From contig CP136069.1 of the NCBI GenBank assembly GCA_032622095.1, positions 37,548,194 through 37,612,193 on the forward strand: a DNA stretch of 64,000 nucleotides, written 5' to 3'. The notes beneath the pieces are model-generated. The model saw only the letters and a list, made by a program, of their open reading frames with translations, was not told the origin of the DNA and ran no database searches. A program made the translations under genes and the position numbers. How positions within the stretch are numbered: position 1 is the stretch's first letter; every line of letters begins with the position of its first letter. This document shows positions 23,901-38,900 of the stretch, piece after piece. This DNA comes from Siphonodentalium dalli. Taxonomy: Eukaryota; Mollusca; Scaphopoda; Gadilida; Siphonodentaliidae.

Positions 23901-26900
23901 GATGCAATACTGGTAACATAATTATACAGTAATGAAATAATCGACCCATAGCATCACTAAATTCACCCTCTGGGGACCTCATTCTGCTTAGGCCTCGTCT
24001 TCTCTGGAAAGTTTAGTTTAGTTCCTCTGTATCCCCAAATTGGCCGACGACACATTGCATAATCAAGTTTCCCAATGGGTGTACATCACAATATTCACCA
24101 TTTGGGAACTTCAATCTGAATCTATGTCTCCCATATAGCAGATGAGGCCATGTATAATGAGGTCCCAGATGGTGAGTTTGGTGATGCTAGCCCGCTGTGT
24201 GGGATAGCGTCACTAAATTCACCCTCTGTGAACCTCATTCTGCAAATGACAGGCACGCTATAATCAGGCTTGGCTGCTACATGTATGCTTCAATCTTATT
24301 TCAGGCCTTCGTGACCTGTGTAATTATGACGAGGAAGAGCTGCTATATGCACACGCCAAGTTATTACTCTCTATGGGCAACACAAATCGTGCTAAAATAT
24401 GCCTCAACATTGCGAAATCTAAGGTTTGTTGATGTAAACTTAAAGACATATTATGCAATTGTTCGGGTGCGTGAAACTAATCAGTTAGTAGCCAGGCGCT
24501 ATGGCAACTGGGTGAATGTAGCCTTCTACTAACATCGCCGATAATCTGAAGCAAATCGACCGTACCAATCCATAGAAAACATCGTCTGAACTACTCTCAA
24601 TTGTAAATATTTATTACTCGATTCGGGACGCATCTATCGGCGATAAACTAACGTAAACGATTTCGCCATCTGGAGTCACTGCATTTAATTAATATATGAG
24701 AATGACGGTGTGTGTTGTCAATTTGGATATACTATTTGTAAAAATTACTACTTTGAACAAGATTATTCTCCATTTATATTTGATCACCCTACCGGAGTGT
24801 TTCACATCACTTTAATACTAATATATGTCATATCTGTCAGTGAAGGTATTTCATGTAGCCATGTTTAGATTTGAGTCCCGTTCCGCTGGATCCGTTGTAG
24901 TGTTAGCGCATCACGTTGAAATGGGGATACTGGCAAAAACACTATACAGACAGCTGTGATAGTCGTCCATTGAGTTGAACCTGCCAACCACGGGGGTGGG
25001 GTGGGATGGTTGTCTTGTTATACGCTGAGAGGTTAGTCAAAGTGACTCCCAATGACTGTGACTAACTCTAAGTTAGTCATATTAATCTGATTTTTCTCTA
25101 AGCGTAGATGAGGACACATAAATCATGTTTTCATCTCACGCATTATTACTATAAAGTTATTATACAATGCTGTTAACTCGTGTACAACCACGTAGCCATG
25201 TAGCCATGTTTAGATTTGAGTCCCGTTCCGCTGGATCCGTTGTAGTGTTAGCGCATCACGTTGAAATGGGGATACTGGCAAAAACACTATACAGACAGCT
25301 GTGATAGTCGTCCATTGAGTTGAACCTGCCAACCACGGGGGTGGGGTGGGATGGTTGTCTTGTTATACGCTGAGAGGTTAGTCAAAGTGACTCCCAATGA
25401 CTGTGACTAACTCTAAGTTAGTCATATTAATCTGATTTTTCTCTAAGCGTAGATGAGGACACATAAATCATGTTTTCATCTCACGCATTATTACTATAAA
25501 GTTATTATACAATGCTGTGTAAACTATGTGTTTTTCTTGTACGAGTCCAGATTGTGGTGAAGTCATATTGACTTTTCACCACATTCTGGACGAGTACAAG
25601 AAAAACTCATACTGTACACAACATTGTATTATGACATTTTTATTATCCGTCTGTATGTTTATCCAAATTTTGGGAATAAAACTTTAGTGGTTACTTTTGG
25701 TATTTGTCCCCACTTAATTCTCACTCTTCCAGGTTGTGGTGAAAATTCACATTGGACTCGACACTGCGTGTGTCGTCCAATGTGACTTATCAGCACAACC
25801 TGGACTCGTACAAAAAAAACTCATACTGTACACAACATTGTATAATAACTTTATAATATTGCACACTTAGGAGTCCAATATGACATTCAGGAGTCCAATA
25901 TGACTTTTTCCCGGATTATCACGTGGCGGCTTTTGCCCAATCAGAAATAGTGTTAGTTAAGGGATGGATAATAATATAAAGTTATATTTTATTCAGGACC
26001 ATACACTCAGAAATAAAATAACAAAGTTGCGTGAGAAATTACGACTTAGAGAGCTAAGTAGAACTGGAAGCAGACTTGAAACTGGGAACAAACTTGAAAC
26101 TGGGAGCAGACTTGCAGACAGCGACAAGATTGGTGCATCTTGGCTTCAGGGAACCAATGCTGTAATCAGTAGAAAGGTTAACAAATTATGATTATACCCC
26201 TTAGATTAATGAATGGATCCCCCATCTAGTTATAAGAGTATATATTGGAATGGTCTATAATTAATTTCGATGGGTGTTTTGATAATGCAAGTGTAACAGA
26301 CATATCCTTCCTACTAAGTCAGTTGGAGGGAATGTTCAGATAATATGACCAACAAAGGGCCCTCGCGTCTCAGGAATTAAGAATGCTGATTGCCTATCGA
26401 AATTCCTCAATGTCGTCAGTACTATTATACGCTGGTGAACAGCTAATAAACATGACTTGGTTATATTGGCATCCGTTTTAATACGCAAAAGAACGTATTA
26501 TGTTATCAGTCTGTCCGTCCGTCCGTCTGTCGTGCCGTACGTCCGTCTGTTAACATTTTTGGTTTCCGATCGATAACTCCAGTTTGGATTATTTTATCTG
26601 AACCAAAGTTCGTATGTGTATTTCTCAGCTAAAGATACAGGCCAAGTTCGAATATGGGTTCCATCCAATTATTTTTACATGAGTTACAGCTCTTCTTCGA
26701 CTTAGAATTTGATCGTCTGTTAAATGTTTTGGTTTCCGACCGATAACTCCAGTTTGGATTATTTGATCTGAACAAAGTTGGTATGTGTATTTCCCAGCTA
26801 AAGATACAGGACAAGTTCGAATATGGGTTTCGTCCTTTATTTGTACATGAGTTACGGCCTTTTTTCGACTTAGAATTTGACCAATTTCATAACATTTCGG

Positions 26901-29900
26901 TTTCCGACCGATAACTCCAGTTTTGATTATGTGATCTGAACCAATGTTGGTATGTGTGTTTCCCAGATAAAGATACAGGCCAAGTTCGGATATAGGTTCT
27001 GTCTAATTATTTTCACATGAGTTACGGCCATTTTTCGACTTAGAATTTGATCGCATGTTGGCATTAAAATTAGGGGCATATTTTCTTCACATGTAAGCTC
27101 CAAGTATTATTTTATTTTGCGGTAGTACAATTCGAAATGTCTAAAGGGCGTATTTATAAGACCGTTTAGACTAGTTAGGCATGTGTAAAGAGGGACGTGC
27201 TAAGGGGCGGGAGGGGGATTGAGAGGAATTCGTACGTGGTTATTTAACCCAAATTTTCAACAGTTGGACATTTCATGCCTGACGCAACATTAGTTGGAAA
27301 TAAGTACACAAAGTATAGGTTTAAATTGTTTTCATTGTTTGATTTTCCAACCAGTAACTGTTGGGAAATTTGCTCTTCGTAGACAAACAGTAGCATGCTT
27401 TTCAACTTTTTGTCAAATTTTTAGTCTGTGGTGGCAATCAGTTGGAAAATTTCCAACCTCAAGGGGTAACTGGTTAGAAATTTCCAACACTTGAAAGCTT
27501 GAGAATGATGTTACAACCCACGGGATGGTGTGCAAATGGAATTTCGTGGACCTGGAAGCTTGGTCTGGTTCAAGAGGGCTGGGGTGCAGTTGGAAATATC
27601 AAGGTTTATACCCCAACGTAGGCCCTCTAGTCATTGTCCCTGTGTGTAAATACAACCTTTATATTTGCCAGATAAAAATTGTGGCCTGTAATATTCATTC
27701 AATTTCAAAGTTTTGGAGGGAATTTTGTGTGATATTTTCAGGTCATATTGCCATTGATGAGAACTTGAAATTATTTGTCGTAAGGTATGTATTTTTTTTA
27801 GAAGCAAACTTCTATTTTTTGATTCACTTACCGAATCACCACTTTATTTGCTGAATGGGAATTAATTTCAGTGGAAGAATAGAAATCTTATAATTATTTG
27901 AACACATTTTTACAGAAGTATGGCAACTGTGTAACTTTTGCTCCCCCGATTTGCATGGAAATCCCCATTCAAAATTGTTCACTTGACCTTCCCCTTAATA
28001 AACTCAAGGCCAGACATGGAAAGGGGTAATATAGATTGTTTGAACTTATTTATTGTGACCCACATATACATGGAATATTTTACAACACATAATATATGGA
28101 TAATGTTGTGGGTGCACAGGGGATCGGAGCACAAGTTATCCCCTGCGGTTCAGCTGCTGATGAATTTAAATCGATGGTGTTGCAGGAATAAAATTTGATG
28201 TGAGTTTTGTTGTTATTTGTATGGGGGCGGTGTCCCATGCATTCGGCTATGTAATATAGGAAATATGGATCGTTTCGCTTTGGGACTACTCCAAATGACA
28301 ATCTTTACATCGAAATAGACGAAATAGACGACACAGCACATTTTGAAAAGAGGATAAATACACGTTTAGTTGAAGATGCACTTTTGAATTGTAATGCCAA
28401 ATATCACGAGAAATTAATGACATCTGCAGTTACTGGTACCACATGCAACTAGCAAATGTGTCGAAATACCCGCGAATAATGTGTTTACGGGTGCTATATC
28501 TGCGGTTAACCCTTTACCCAACAAACCGGCCAAAACCGGCCAAATAAAGCTTCAACAGCCTAAAATATCTTCGGTCTGTCTCAATAGAACCATATAAATA
28601 TGGATATCATTGGAACCGGCTCCTTGACCACATTGTGATAGTTACAGTTATGCCCTGTGCCAATGCATTCTCTTATATATGCGAGTCGACCATAGGTCGC
28701 CTCGCATATATAAGAGAATGCATTGGCCTAGAAAAAATCTTTTTTTAACACTTTTTACCATTTTTTCTTACATTCTTTAACAATTTTATAATTGTTAATG
28801 TGTTAAGGCAATGCATTCTCTTATATATGCGAGGCGACCTATGGTCGACTCGCATATATAAGAGAATGCATTGGCACAGGGCCCTTCTGTTGGGTAAAGG
28901 GTTAAATAAAAAAATCATCGGCTCGTAATTCAAATGATAACATATAAGATCGGAGAGGCACCCTAACATTTTCAACTATTTTCAACTTGTGACGTAGACA
29001 TGATATATGTTCAAGAAATGTAGTCCGCATGGGATTGAGCCATTATAAGAAAATCGCCGTACGCCAGAATAAAATGTACACGCTTGCTGTGTATATCAAG
29101 GTCAAGTGACCAATTTTGAATGGGTATATCCCCATGCAAATCTCCGGAGCAAAAGTTATGTATAAAACAGTTGTCCGGGAATCAAAGCAGGCATATCATT
29201 GAACAATCACCGAATAATATTTATTTTTACTTTTCCCCGGTATCGAAATAGGTCGATAAATAATTGAACTCCATTCCTACGAGCATTACATCACATAAAG
29301 ATGCATTGAAGTCATAGAAAATACAACTTTGAACACGCTGTTTGGGTCCCAAACAAAAAACAGTCATGTGTACGACATGGAACAGAAAAGAGCGTTCCGT
29401 ATTAGTTTATTCCTGATATGATATAGATAAAGAACGTTTATTTCACTTCTGTGCGAATAATTGAAAAAATCTGGAAAATGGTTGTGACCATGGCAAGAAT
29501 TTTTCAGACCATATGAAGCCGGTATGTAAATATTTGTCAACCTATTTTATACCCCGTTCCAAATTACGTTGACCCGAAGGGTTTTACATACAAGTTATGA
29601 CCACTTACCTCACGGTTACATCTCCATAAAACCAGTCCACATGACAGTTAATCCTTATATTTATATACATTTAGCGAAAATGCCACTTTTGTAAATGTAT
29701 TTAAATCGAAAAGTGTATCGTGACAAAACCAGCCCAAAATATCCCATAACACCAGACCAGAAACCAGCTGAGAACAATTTCAAAACGAGGCTCTTTATAT
29801 TGAAACCTGATGATTTATTAAGTCAATCCTGCGCGAGTGCAAATGCGTCCAAAACATTACGCTTTCATCTTCTCCAAAATCAATGACGCGTCGATGTAAT

Positions 29901-32900
29901 TATGGTTGCAATTATGACCCTCTTGCGCGTTCACCGATAAATAATTGCAACTAGTCACGCGGGCGCCGACCAATCGGAATGCTGGATTTAGTGATAATCA
30001 CACTCAGTATGTAAATATTTGTAATTATTGGGCAAGTTCCTATTGAAAATACACTGAGTGGCCGCTATTTTTGAACGGTTTACATGTTTCAGCTAAAACA
30101 TCAAAGATACTTTTCGTTCGATATCATTGAGTCATTTGAAAAAAAATTACTTTAGCATTAAAGGTACTCAATCCGATTCGATGGTCCCCATATAATCAGA
30201 TTCCAACAACAACATTTTTTAGAAATGACGCTTCAGTTATCAGAATCTATTAAATGACCAAAAATAATGATAACTACTGTCAACTATAGTATAAAACTTG
30301 ACCGAACTTTCGGAAAAATTTATACGTAGTTGACAGTGGTGTTATTTATCAACATATTGTTCGATGAAATTTGGCCTTATTATCAACACGAAGCCTCTTG
30401 ATTTTAGAGTTATCCATCTTAATCCGCAATTGTTTACCCCCGAATATAAATATATAGTAACTAGCCGATGAGCCCGACGTTGTGCGGGCTATTCAAAAAC
30501 CAAATTTCAAGTCGATAGCTCTACCCGTTTCCGAGATCTGGTCTGCGCATGCGCGAAGCTGGTGTCGCACGGGCTCGGCGACCCGATAAAATTCGTATCC
30601 GGGGCAAGATACATTCACATACCAAATTTCAAGTCGATAGCTCCACCCTTTTCCGAGATCTCGTCTGCGCATGCGCGAAGCTGGCGTCGCACGGGCTCGG
30701 CGACCCGATAGAATTCGTATCCGGGGCAAGATACATTCACATAACAAATTTCAAGTCGATAGCTCCACCCGTTTCCGAGATCTGGTCTGCGCATGCGCGA
30801 AGCTGGCGTCGCACGGGCTCGGCGACCCGATAAAATTCGTATTCGGGGCAAGATACATTCACATACCAAATTTCAAGTCGATAGCTCCACCCGTTTCCGA
30901 GATCTGGTCTGCGCATGCGCGAAGCTGGCGTCGCACGGGCTCGGCGACCCGATAAAATTCGTATCCGGGGCAAGATACATTCACATAGCAAATTTCAAGT
31001 CGATAGCTCCACCCGTTTCCGAGATCTCGTCTGCGCATGCGCGAAGCTGGCGCCGCACGGGCTCGCCAATACGACAACGTCCACCGCCTGGTCAAACTAC
31101 ACACACGTACCCAGTTTCGTCATTTGTATAAATGACTAACAAACAGACAAACAGACAAACAGACAGACAGAGGTCTTCAAAATATATATGAGACTAGCCG
31201 ATGAGCCCGACGTTGTGCGGGCTATTCAAAAAACAAATTTCAAGTCGATAGCTCTACCCGTTTCCGAGATCTGGTCTGCGCATGCGCGAAGCTGGTGTCG
31301 CACGGGCTCGGCGACCCGATAAAATTCGTATCCGGGGCAAGATACATTCACATACCAAATTTCAAGTCGATAGCTCCACCCTTTTCCGAGATCTCGTCTG
31401 CGCATGCGCGAAGCTGGCGTCGCACGGGCTCGGCGACCCGATAAAATTCGTATCCGGGGCAAGATACATTCACATAGCAAATTTCAAGTCGATAGCTCCA
31501 CCCGTTTCCGAGATCTCGTCTGCGCATGCGCGAAGCTGGCGTCGCACGGGCTCGGCGACCCGATAAACTTCGTATCCGGGGCAAGATACATTCACATATC
31601 AAATTTCAAGTCGACAGCTCCACCCGTTTCCGAGATCTGGATAGCTCTACCCGTTTCCGAGACGTTGTCCGGGCTATTCAATCCGGGCTATTCAAAAACA
31701 AAATTTCAAGTCGATAGCTCTACCCGTTTCGGATATCTGGTCTGCGCATGCGCGAAGCTGGCGTCGCACGGGCTCGGCGACCCGATAAAATTCGTATCCG
31801 GGGCAAGATACATTCACATACCATATTTCAAGTCGACAGCTCCACCCGTTTCCGAGATCTCGTCTGCGCATGCGCGAAGCTGGCGTCGCACGGGCTCGGC
31901 GACCCGATAAAATTCATATCCGGGGCAAGATACATTCACATACCAAATTTCAAGTCGATAACTCCACCCGTTTCCGAGATCTCGTCTGCGCATGCGCCAA
32001 GCTGGCGTCGCACTGACTCGGCGACCCGATAAAATTCGTATCCGGGGCAAGATACATTCACATACCAAATTTCAAGTCGATAGCTCCACCCGTTTCCGAT
32101 ATCTGGTCTGCGCATGCGCGAAGCTGGCGTCGCACGGGCTCGGCGACCCGATAAAATTCGTATCCGGGGCAAGATACATTCACATAGCAAATTTGAAGTC
32201 GATAGCTCCATCCGTTTCCGAGATCTCGTCTGCGCATGCGCGAAGCTGGCGTCGCACGGGCTCGGCGACCCGATACAATTCGTATCCGGCGCAAGATACA
32301 TTCACATAGCAAATTTCAAGTCGATAGCTCCACCCGTTTCCGAGATCTCGTCTGCGCATGCGCGAAGCTGGCGACGCACGGGCTCGGCGACCCGATAAAA
32401 TTCGTATTCGGGGCAAGATACATTCACATACCAAATTTCAAGTCGATAGCTCCATCCGTTTCCGAGATCTCGTCTGCGCATGTGCGAAGCGGGCGCCGCA
32501 CGGACTCGCCAATACGACAACGTCCACCGCCTGGTCAAACTACACACACGTACCAAGTTTGGTCCCGATCGGTCGAGAATCGTAGATTTGTATAAATGAC
32601 AAACATACAAACATACAGACAAACATACAAACAAACAGACAGAGGTCTTCAAAATATATATGAGATTAAGGGGCGCTTAATCGGATTATGCATCTTTTAA
32701 TGAAGATTAATCTCACTTTATCTGTCTTAAGAGTTATTTCTTAATTAATATAATTTTAAATTTATAAATCTACAAATAATTCTAGGTGAATTCAAAATGT
32801 CAAGCTACTGAAAAGAAAAAGAAATCCAGAAGTCGACGTAAGTTACTAAGCTTACACATTCAAATCTGGGCTTGTTCTAATTAATTTAAATATTTAAATG

Positions 32901-35900
32901 GAGCGGAATATCAAATTTCTTATAAAATTATTCTATTCAGCTGAAATTTTAAAATCTGACACAACACCAATTAAGTTAGATAAAATAAAACTGTACTTAC
33001 TTTGATCATGCATGTATTGTATCAGTTCAGTTTCAAAGTGGAAAAGGAATGCTACTTTAATATTTGAGTCGGTCATACATGTAGATTACCTTAGATGAAG
33101 GCAATCAATGCAATAAGCGATGTAGAAACGGAAATTATTGAATGAAGTGTAGTGAATATGAAGCGTCACTTTAATATTTGAGTCGGACATTAGATTACCT
33201 TAGCTGAAGGCAATCAATGCAATAATCGATGTAGAAACGGAAATTATTGAACTGAATGAAGTGTAGGGAATGTGAAGCGTCACTTTGATGAAATATTGGT
33301 GGGTTGAAAAGAAATGTCACTTTAATAGTTAATCATGATATAGAATTATAGATTATCCTCATTGAAGACGATCAATGCAATAAGCAGTGTAGAAATGGAT
33401 CATGCCACGAATCTCTACTCAGAGATCAGATTCCACCAGCTCAAATTCTCGTAACGTTTTGAAGTTCAAACTGGGAACTTTATAACATTGAAGTGATTGA
33501 ACAAATTACGCAGGTAATAAATTTCTTAGTTAACACCTATTCCTGAATAATTCACAATTGGTGCATGCAACTCGGGATTGAATGGCTTAGGGGGCTTTTG
33601 TGAACCGATTTCGCCCTGCCTCTCTTACAATAATAAAATTCCGGATGGGTAATCAATTCAATGTTTATCACGAAATTGGCTCACAAAATTCGCCTTAATC
33701 ATGCAATCGCGAAGTAGGACCTCTGTCTACTCGTTAATAAGAAAGTCGGTAATTTTTTTCAATGAATATAAAGTCTGTAGATAGATATTTCATGTTTCTA
33801 CCTGTTATCCCTCCTTACCAATTGCGTAAACATAAATTGGAGGTTCGAATGGGCCATTTGTCCATTCTCATATTGTATTAATAACTGGTTACATATGCCA
33901 TCATATTAATATCATTTTGTTTTTATTTTAATTACAGCAAAAAGAAAAGAGAGTGAGTGCCCAGCACCGGACCATTCTCAAAACAGGAAAACAAGAGTTA
34001 TTTACAATAGTACATTTCAGTCAGGTAGAAAAAAGGCAGAGTCCACAAACACAGATAAGATAGTTTCAACGACAACAACCAAAGTGGATAATGTCAAATG
34101 TATTGAAGGATGGAGATGATAAATTTTTCGGCGACTATATAAGACCGGAGTTATCGTCTTCCAGAATTTCTAAGGAAAAACAGTCAAATGAGACGATTCA
34201 TGAGAAAAGTAAAAAGGTACACTTGGATAACTTCGTTATTGATGATATTTACCAAAGAGTCGGAAACACTAGCATAGAGCTCGATCGCAGAGCAACATTA
34301 CCAGGTTATCTGAAGAACAGAGTCTTCTATGAAAATCCATTATCAAAACAACAGTTGGTTAACTGCCTGAATCGAGATCCGAACAAATTCATTCATTGTA
34401 CCATAGTGTTCAGAGCCGCTCATCTATCATACTGTCAACCAGTACAGACTGAGTCCACAATTGAACAAATAGAAATACATGGCAGATCGAAAGCAGGCCA
34501 CAACGTATTCAGCGACGACGAAGTTGTTGTTGAAATACTTGGAGAAACTGTATTCAAAGTTGGCCTGAAAATGGAACGTGTTCTGTGTGGAAAAGTGCTG
34601 GGGACATTAGAACGGCATCGATTCAAACACGAAACTAACCCTGTCTTCTTATGTGAACTTGACAACACGACAAGTAAATTCATGAAGCCAATTTGCAAAA
34701 CGATTCCAAAAATAGAAATTTTTCATCAAAAAGCCAAAAAGGAATTTCCTGGGAGAGAAAACTTCAAAGTTGAAGTTTATAAGATACACAGAAAAAACCA
34801 GTTAGTGTTCGAACGTTATGTGACAATTAACCCAGATCTACCGTCAAAGTTCCTTTTCAGGGTTATATTCACCGACTGGAATCAAGGATTTATATATCCA
34901 TTGGGAGCCGTTGTAGAAGTTATCCCGTGTGATGAGGCCACAAACACTAATGACATCATCCTTCGAATTCAGAATAATGTCCCTTATTTATTTAACAAAG
35001 CAACAGTTACCGAGGTTGAGAGCGGAAAATTCATCAATTACGATGATTGTGGTAGAAAAGACTTGACGAATGTTACGACTTTCACAATCGATCCTCCTGG
35101 CTGTAAAGATATTGATGATGCTTTAAGTTTCCATGACAACAATGACGGGACAACGGTACGCGTAGGAGTGCACATAGCAGACGTTGCTTGTATAGTTTCG
35201 AAAGACAGCGTAGTTGATAACACAGCAAGACTACGCGGGCAGACGTTCTATCCCCCAAATCAGGTAAACCACTAATATGTTCCTATATTATTATTACAGG
35301 AGATCATTTTTGGCTAACCGTACGTTGAAAGCATTTTAAAAACTCAGGAACATGAAATTCAAACAAATTATAATTTTCTTTTCTCTTTTATTACTGAAAG
35401 TGGCAAATTAAATTATACTGATTTTTTCTGGGTTTAAAAGAAAAAAAATAGTACTTTTATTACTCGATACATACAAATTTTAACTGTTACAACTTACAGA
35501 ACTTTATGTATTTGAACTAGGATAACTTATTTTAACTTGTATAAAATTTATATGATAATGGGTAGCCTATGTGTTTAATTTATATATGTACATATTTTTG
35601 TCTTCCAGTCGATTTTTATAAAGTTGTTACCTCCGACTTTTAAATAAAAGTTATCTTATCTTATCTTAGGTGGCGATCCAAATGATTCCGGAACCAATAT
35701 CAGTTCAGAGGTGCAGCCTGTTGCCGGACGAGGAGAGAGACACGATAACAATCATGATGACTTTCAATATAAAAACGGGAGAACAGACAACGGATCCCGA
35801 AATAGTTCTCTCTTCCATCAAATCAAGGTGTCAGCTGACGTATGAGGATGCCCAGGATGCTATAGAATCAAAGGCGTCGTCTAGTTTCGATGCTGTTGTA

Positions 35901-38900
35901 GGGGACGCAATAAAAAATCTATCTTCACTGTCAGAAAAAGTGAAGGCTAGACGCACTGGTGGATCTGGAATATCTTGGTCACCGGTAAGAAATCATGGTA
36001 CAGACGACGAGGCACACCAGCTTGTTGAAGAATTCATGATTGCCGCAAATGTTTCAGTTGCGAAATTTTTGACAAAAAAGTTTCGGAACTCCACACTTTT
36101 GAGATCACAGCGACCACCAGAGGGCAAGAATATCGAAGAGTTCCTCCGTTTGTTTGGTCGAAATGTTCTCAACTTGCTTGGAAATCTACAAGGGCGTACT
36201 TTACTGGGTTGTACGCCAGACATCGCAGCAGTAAATGATGTCGAAGACCTGAAAATACCACTTGTTAAAAACGTGTGGTCAAAATTGTCAGACAAAGAAG
36301 GCCAAGGTGATGGTGAACATGAGAATATATTGTGCAGACAACGGAAGCAGATAATCCGATGGGATACGATCCACCCACTTCAAGCTCTGGTTATACGGAA
36401 ATGGATTTCAATCCAGAACATGGCAGAATACTCATGCTCTGGAGAAGTCGTTATCGGCCATTTTGATTTGGCATTTAAGTTTTACTGCCATTTCACTTCA
36501 CCAATCAGGAGGTATGCCGATATAGTTACCCAGCGGATGATTCATGCGGCACTTGGCGGTGGAAGGGCTCCATTCAGTAAGAATGATATCGTGATGCTGG
36601 GTAAATCACTGACCGAGGTATCACGGCGAGGCAAGAGATATGACAGAGGGTGCAAAATGTACGAGGTTGCTGCAAAACTGAAGGTATTGATTAACGCTTT
36701 ATTAACTAAAAGGACTCTCCCATTCAGTTATACAAGTATTCATTGGAATGGTCTATTATTCATTGTGAGGGATGTTCAGCAAATATAAGCAGACAACATA
36801 TATTAATGCACATGCAGAATAATTCACATTCTTTAGTGAACATGTTTAGATAATGTGAGTTCAACAAACGACTTATTATCTGAACAATTCCTAGGGAACT
36901 TACTTGCCCATGAGTACTTAGTAAAGAAAGGGTTATAATCAAGTCTGTGTTTAATGTGCCTCTCATTTGCAGAATGAGGTCCTCGGAGGGTGAATTTAGG
37001 TGAATTTAGAATTAACACTCTGGGGACCTCATTGTGCATGGCATCATCTTCTATGGGAGACATAGACTCAGATTGAAGTTCCCAAATATTGTGATGTACA
37101 CCCATTGGGGACCTCGATTATGCAATGTGTTCTCTGCCAATTTGGGGATATAGAGAAACTAAACACTAAAAAGAAATATAATCTATGTGAAGAAGTTTCT
37201 ATAGAAATTTGATAATAAAGAAACTTTCCTTAGAAGACAAGGCCTAAGCAGAATGAGGTTCCCAGAGGGTGAATTTAGTGATGCTAGCCCACTATGTGGG
37301 ATAGCGTCACTAAATGTAACCTCTGAGTACCACATCATTCAAATTACAGGCACACTAAACTGAGGCTTAGTTATAATATGTGGATAAATTTAATATTACT
37401 TCTGCTTAAAAATACCCTATATGGTCGCTTGTTGAACATTTCTTGAGGGACTGTATTAGTCAATTAGTATTTAGTAACGAAATGGTTGATACATTTAGTA
37501 TTGCTTCTGCTTTTAAAATAATCCACGTATACCATTTCCAAAACCACACATATTAGTGTTGAGTCAATTAATTGTTCATATTGATATAACCACAACGAGT
37601 GATCATAAACATATAACGACATTGCCATCAGGTTTCAACAATAACAGAAGTCTCGGAAATCGCGGCAAATCATCAACATCATTGATGCTTGGACTAATAC
37701 TTAGGCCAATGAGAATTATAAGTCTGGTTGTGGTGATTAAGTCAGAAAATAAACATGTTCAGTAGGTAGGCTTCAAATGTTTTTAATTTTTTTTATATTT
37801 ATTTTAGAAATTGAAAACAAGTTCAAAATGTTTTCCTTGAAAACCACGAAAAGAACTTTGGATTACGGTAAACCCCAATCACATTATTCGTTGGCCTTAT
37901 GTTATGTTTCTTATCTGGAATCTTACTCAGACTCACGATGAGCAGTGGTTTTGAAGATTCAGTCCAAACTCTGTTTAATTCCCGTTCGCCCTATCATGCA
38001 CTGGTATACACATGAAGTGAACGGAAAATATGTCCCCCACAATTAGATTTGCGTGAAAGAAAAATCCGTTCGGCACAAATTTCAAGCTCTGCGATGTCGG
38101 GATGGTTCGGCATGGCCATTAAGTATGATTTTGGCCCCAGGATACATTCATTGGGTATACTACATTCACAAAAGTAGTGGATTTGCACAAGAGCGTGACA
38201 TGTCCTAATTCGTATGCGAAACGTAAGCCACACGAATTACAAGCATAATTGTTACGCACGCTCCGCTTCTATACTGATGTAGAGATTCATGTTTTGCCTG
38301 GGCGCATGATTGTTTTATTTATAGAATGGGAATTTTTGGGAGGATTAAAAGTCGAACTGCGACCGGAGGCAGAGTCCGGTAAAAGGTGTTGTTGGGAATT
38401 TCAATTTCGTTTATTGTCGTTAACATTATGTCAATAATGTTGATTTTTGGTTTGTGATATATAAGCTATGCCAATTACAAATAAAAGAAATGAAAAAGAT
38501 AATTTGTAAGTCTTATATTTCAACTCTTATAGACATTGTTCGTTCTGCAGCCCACTGGGGGTTGTGGTCGGAGACGGCCGAATCGGCCGCGGGTTCGTTA
38601 ATATGTGCTGGTTGTTATTTTTATTTTAACGGAATTCTGAGTTGTTCATTCGCGAAACCAATATATTTTATATTCTATACTTACAATCATGGGTATATAA
38701 TATATGATCTTGAGCGCGTTACCATTTCTGACATTGGTTTTCTTGTTATTGAATGTTGTCTTGTTAAGCAGGCGTGCCATATTTTGTTTAACTTATGCGC
38801 ATGCCACGGAAATAGACGCATGGGTTCCCAGAGACGCCAACATAATGGATTTCATAGAACATCGGCGAGCAATGTGGGTTTAAGCAAACGGATAAGATCC

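Noticed and set aside
30493-32652. Many overlapping 75-168 codon frames on both strands with Arg/Ala-rich sequence
   Set aside because: They follow the 122-bp unit exactly and appear in every array on both strands; the unit is not a multiple of three and there is no codon signal.
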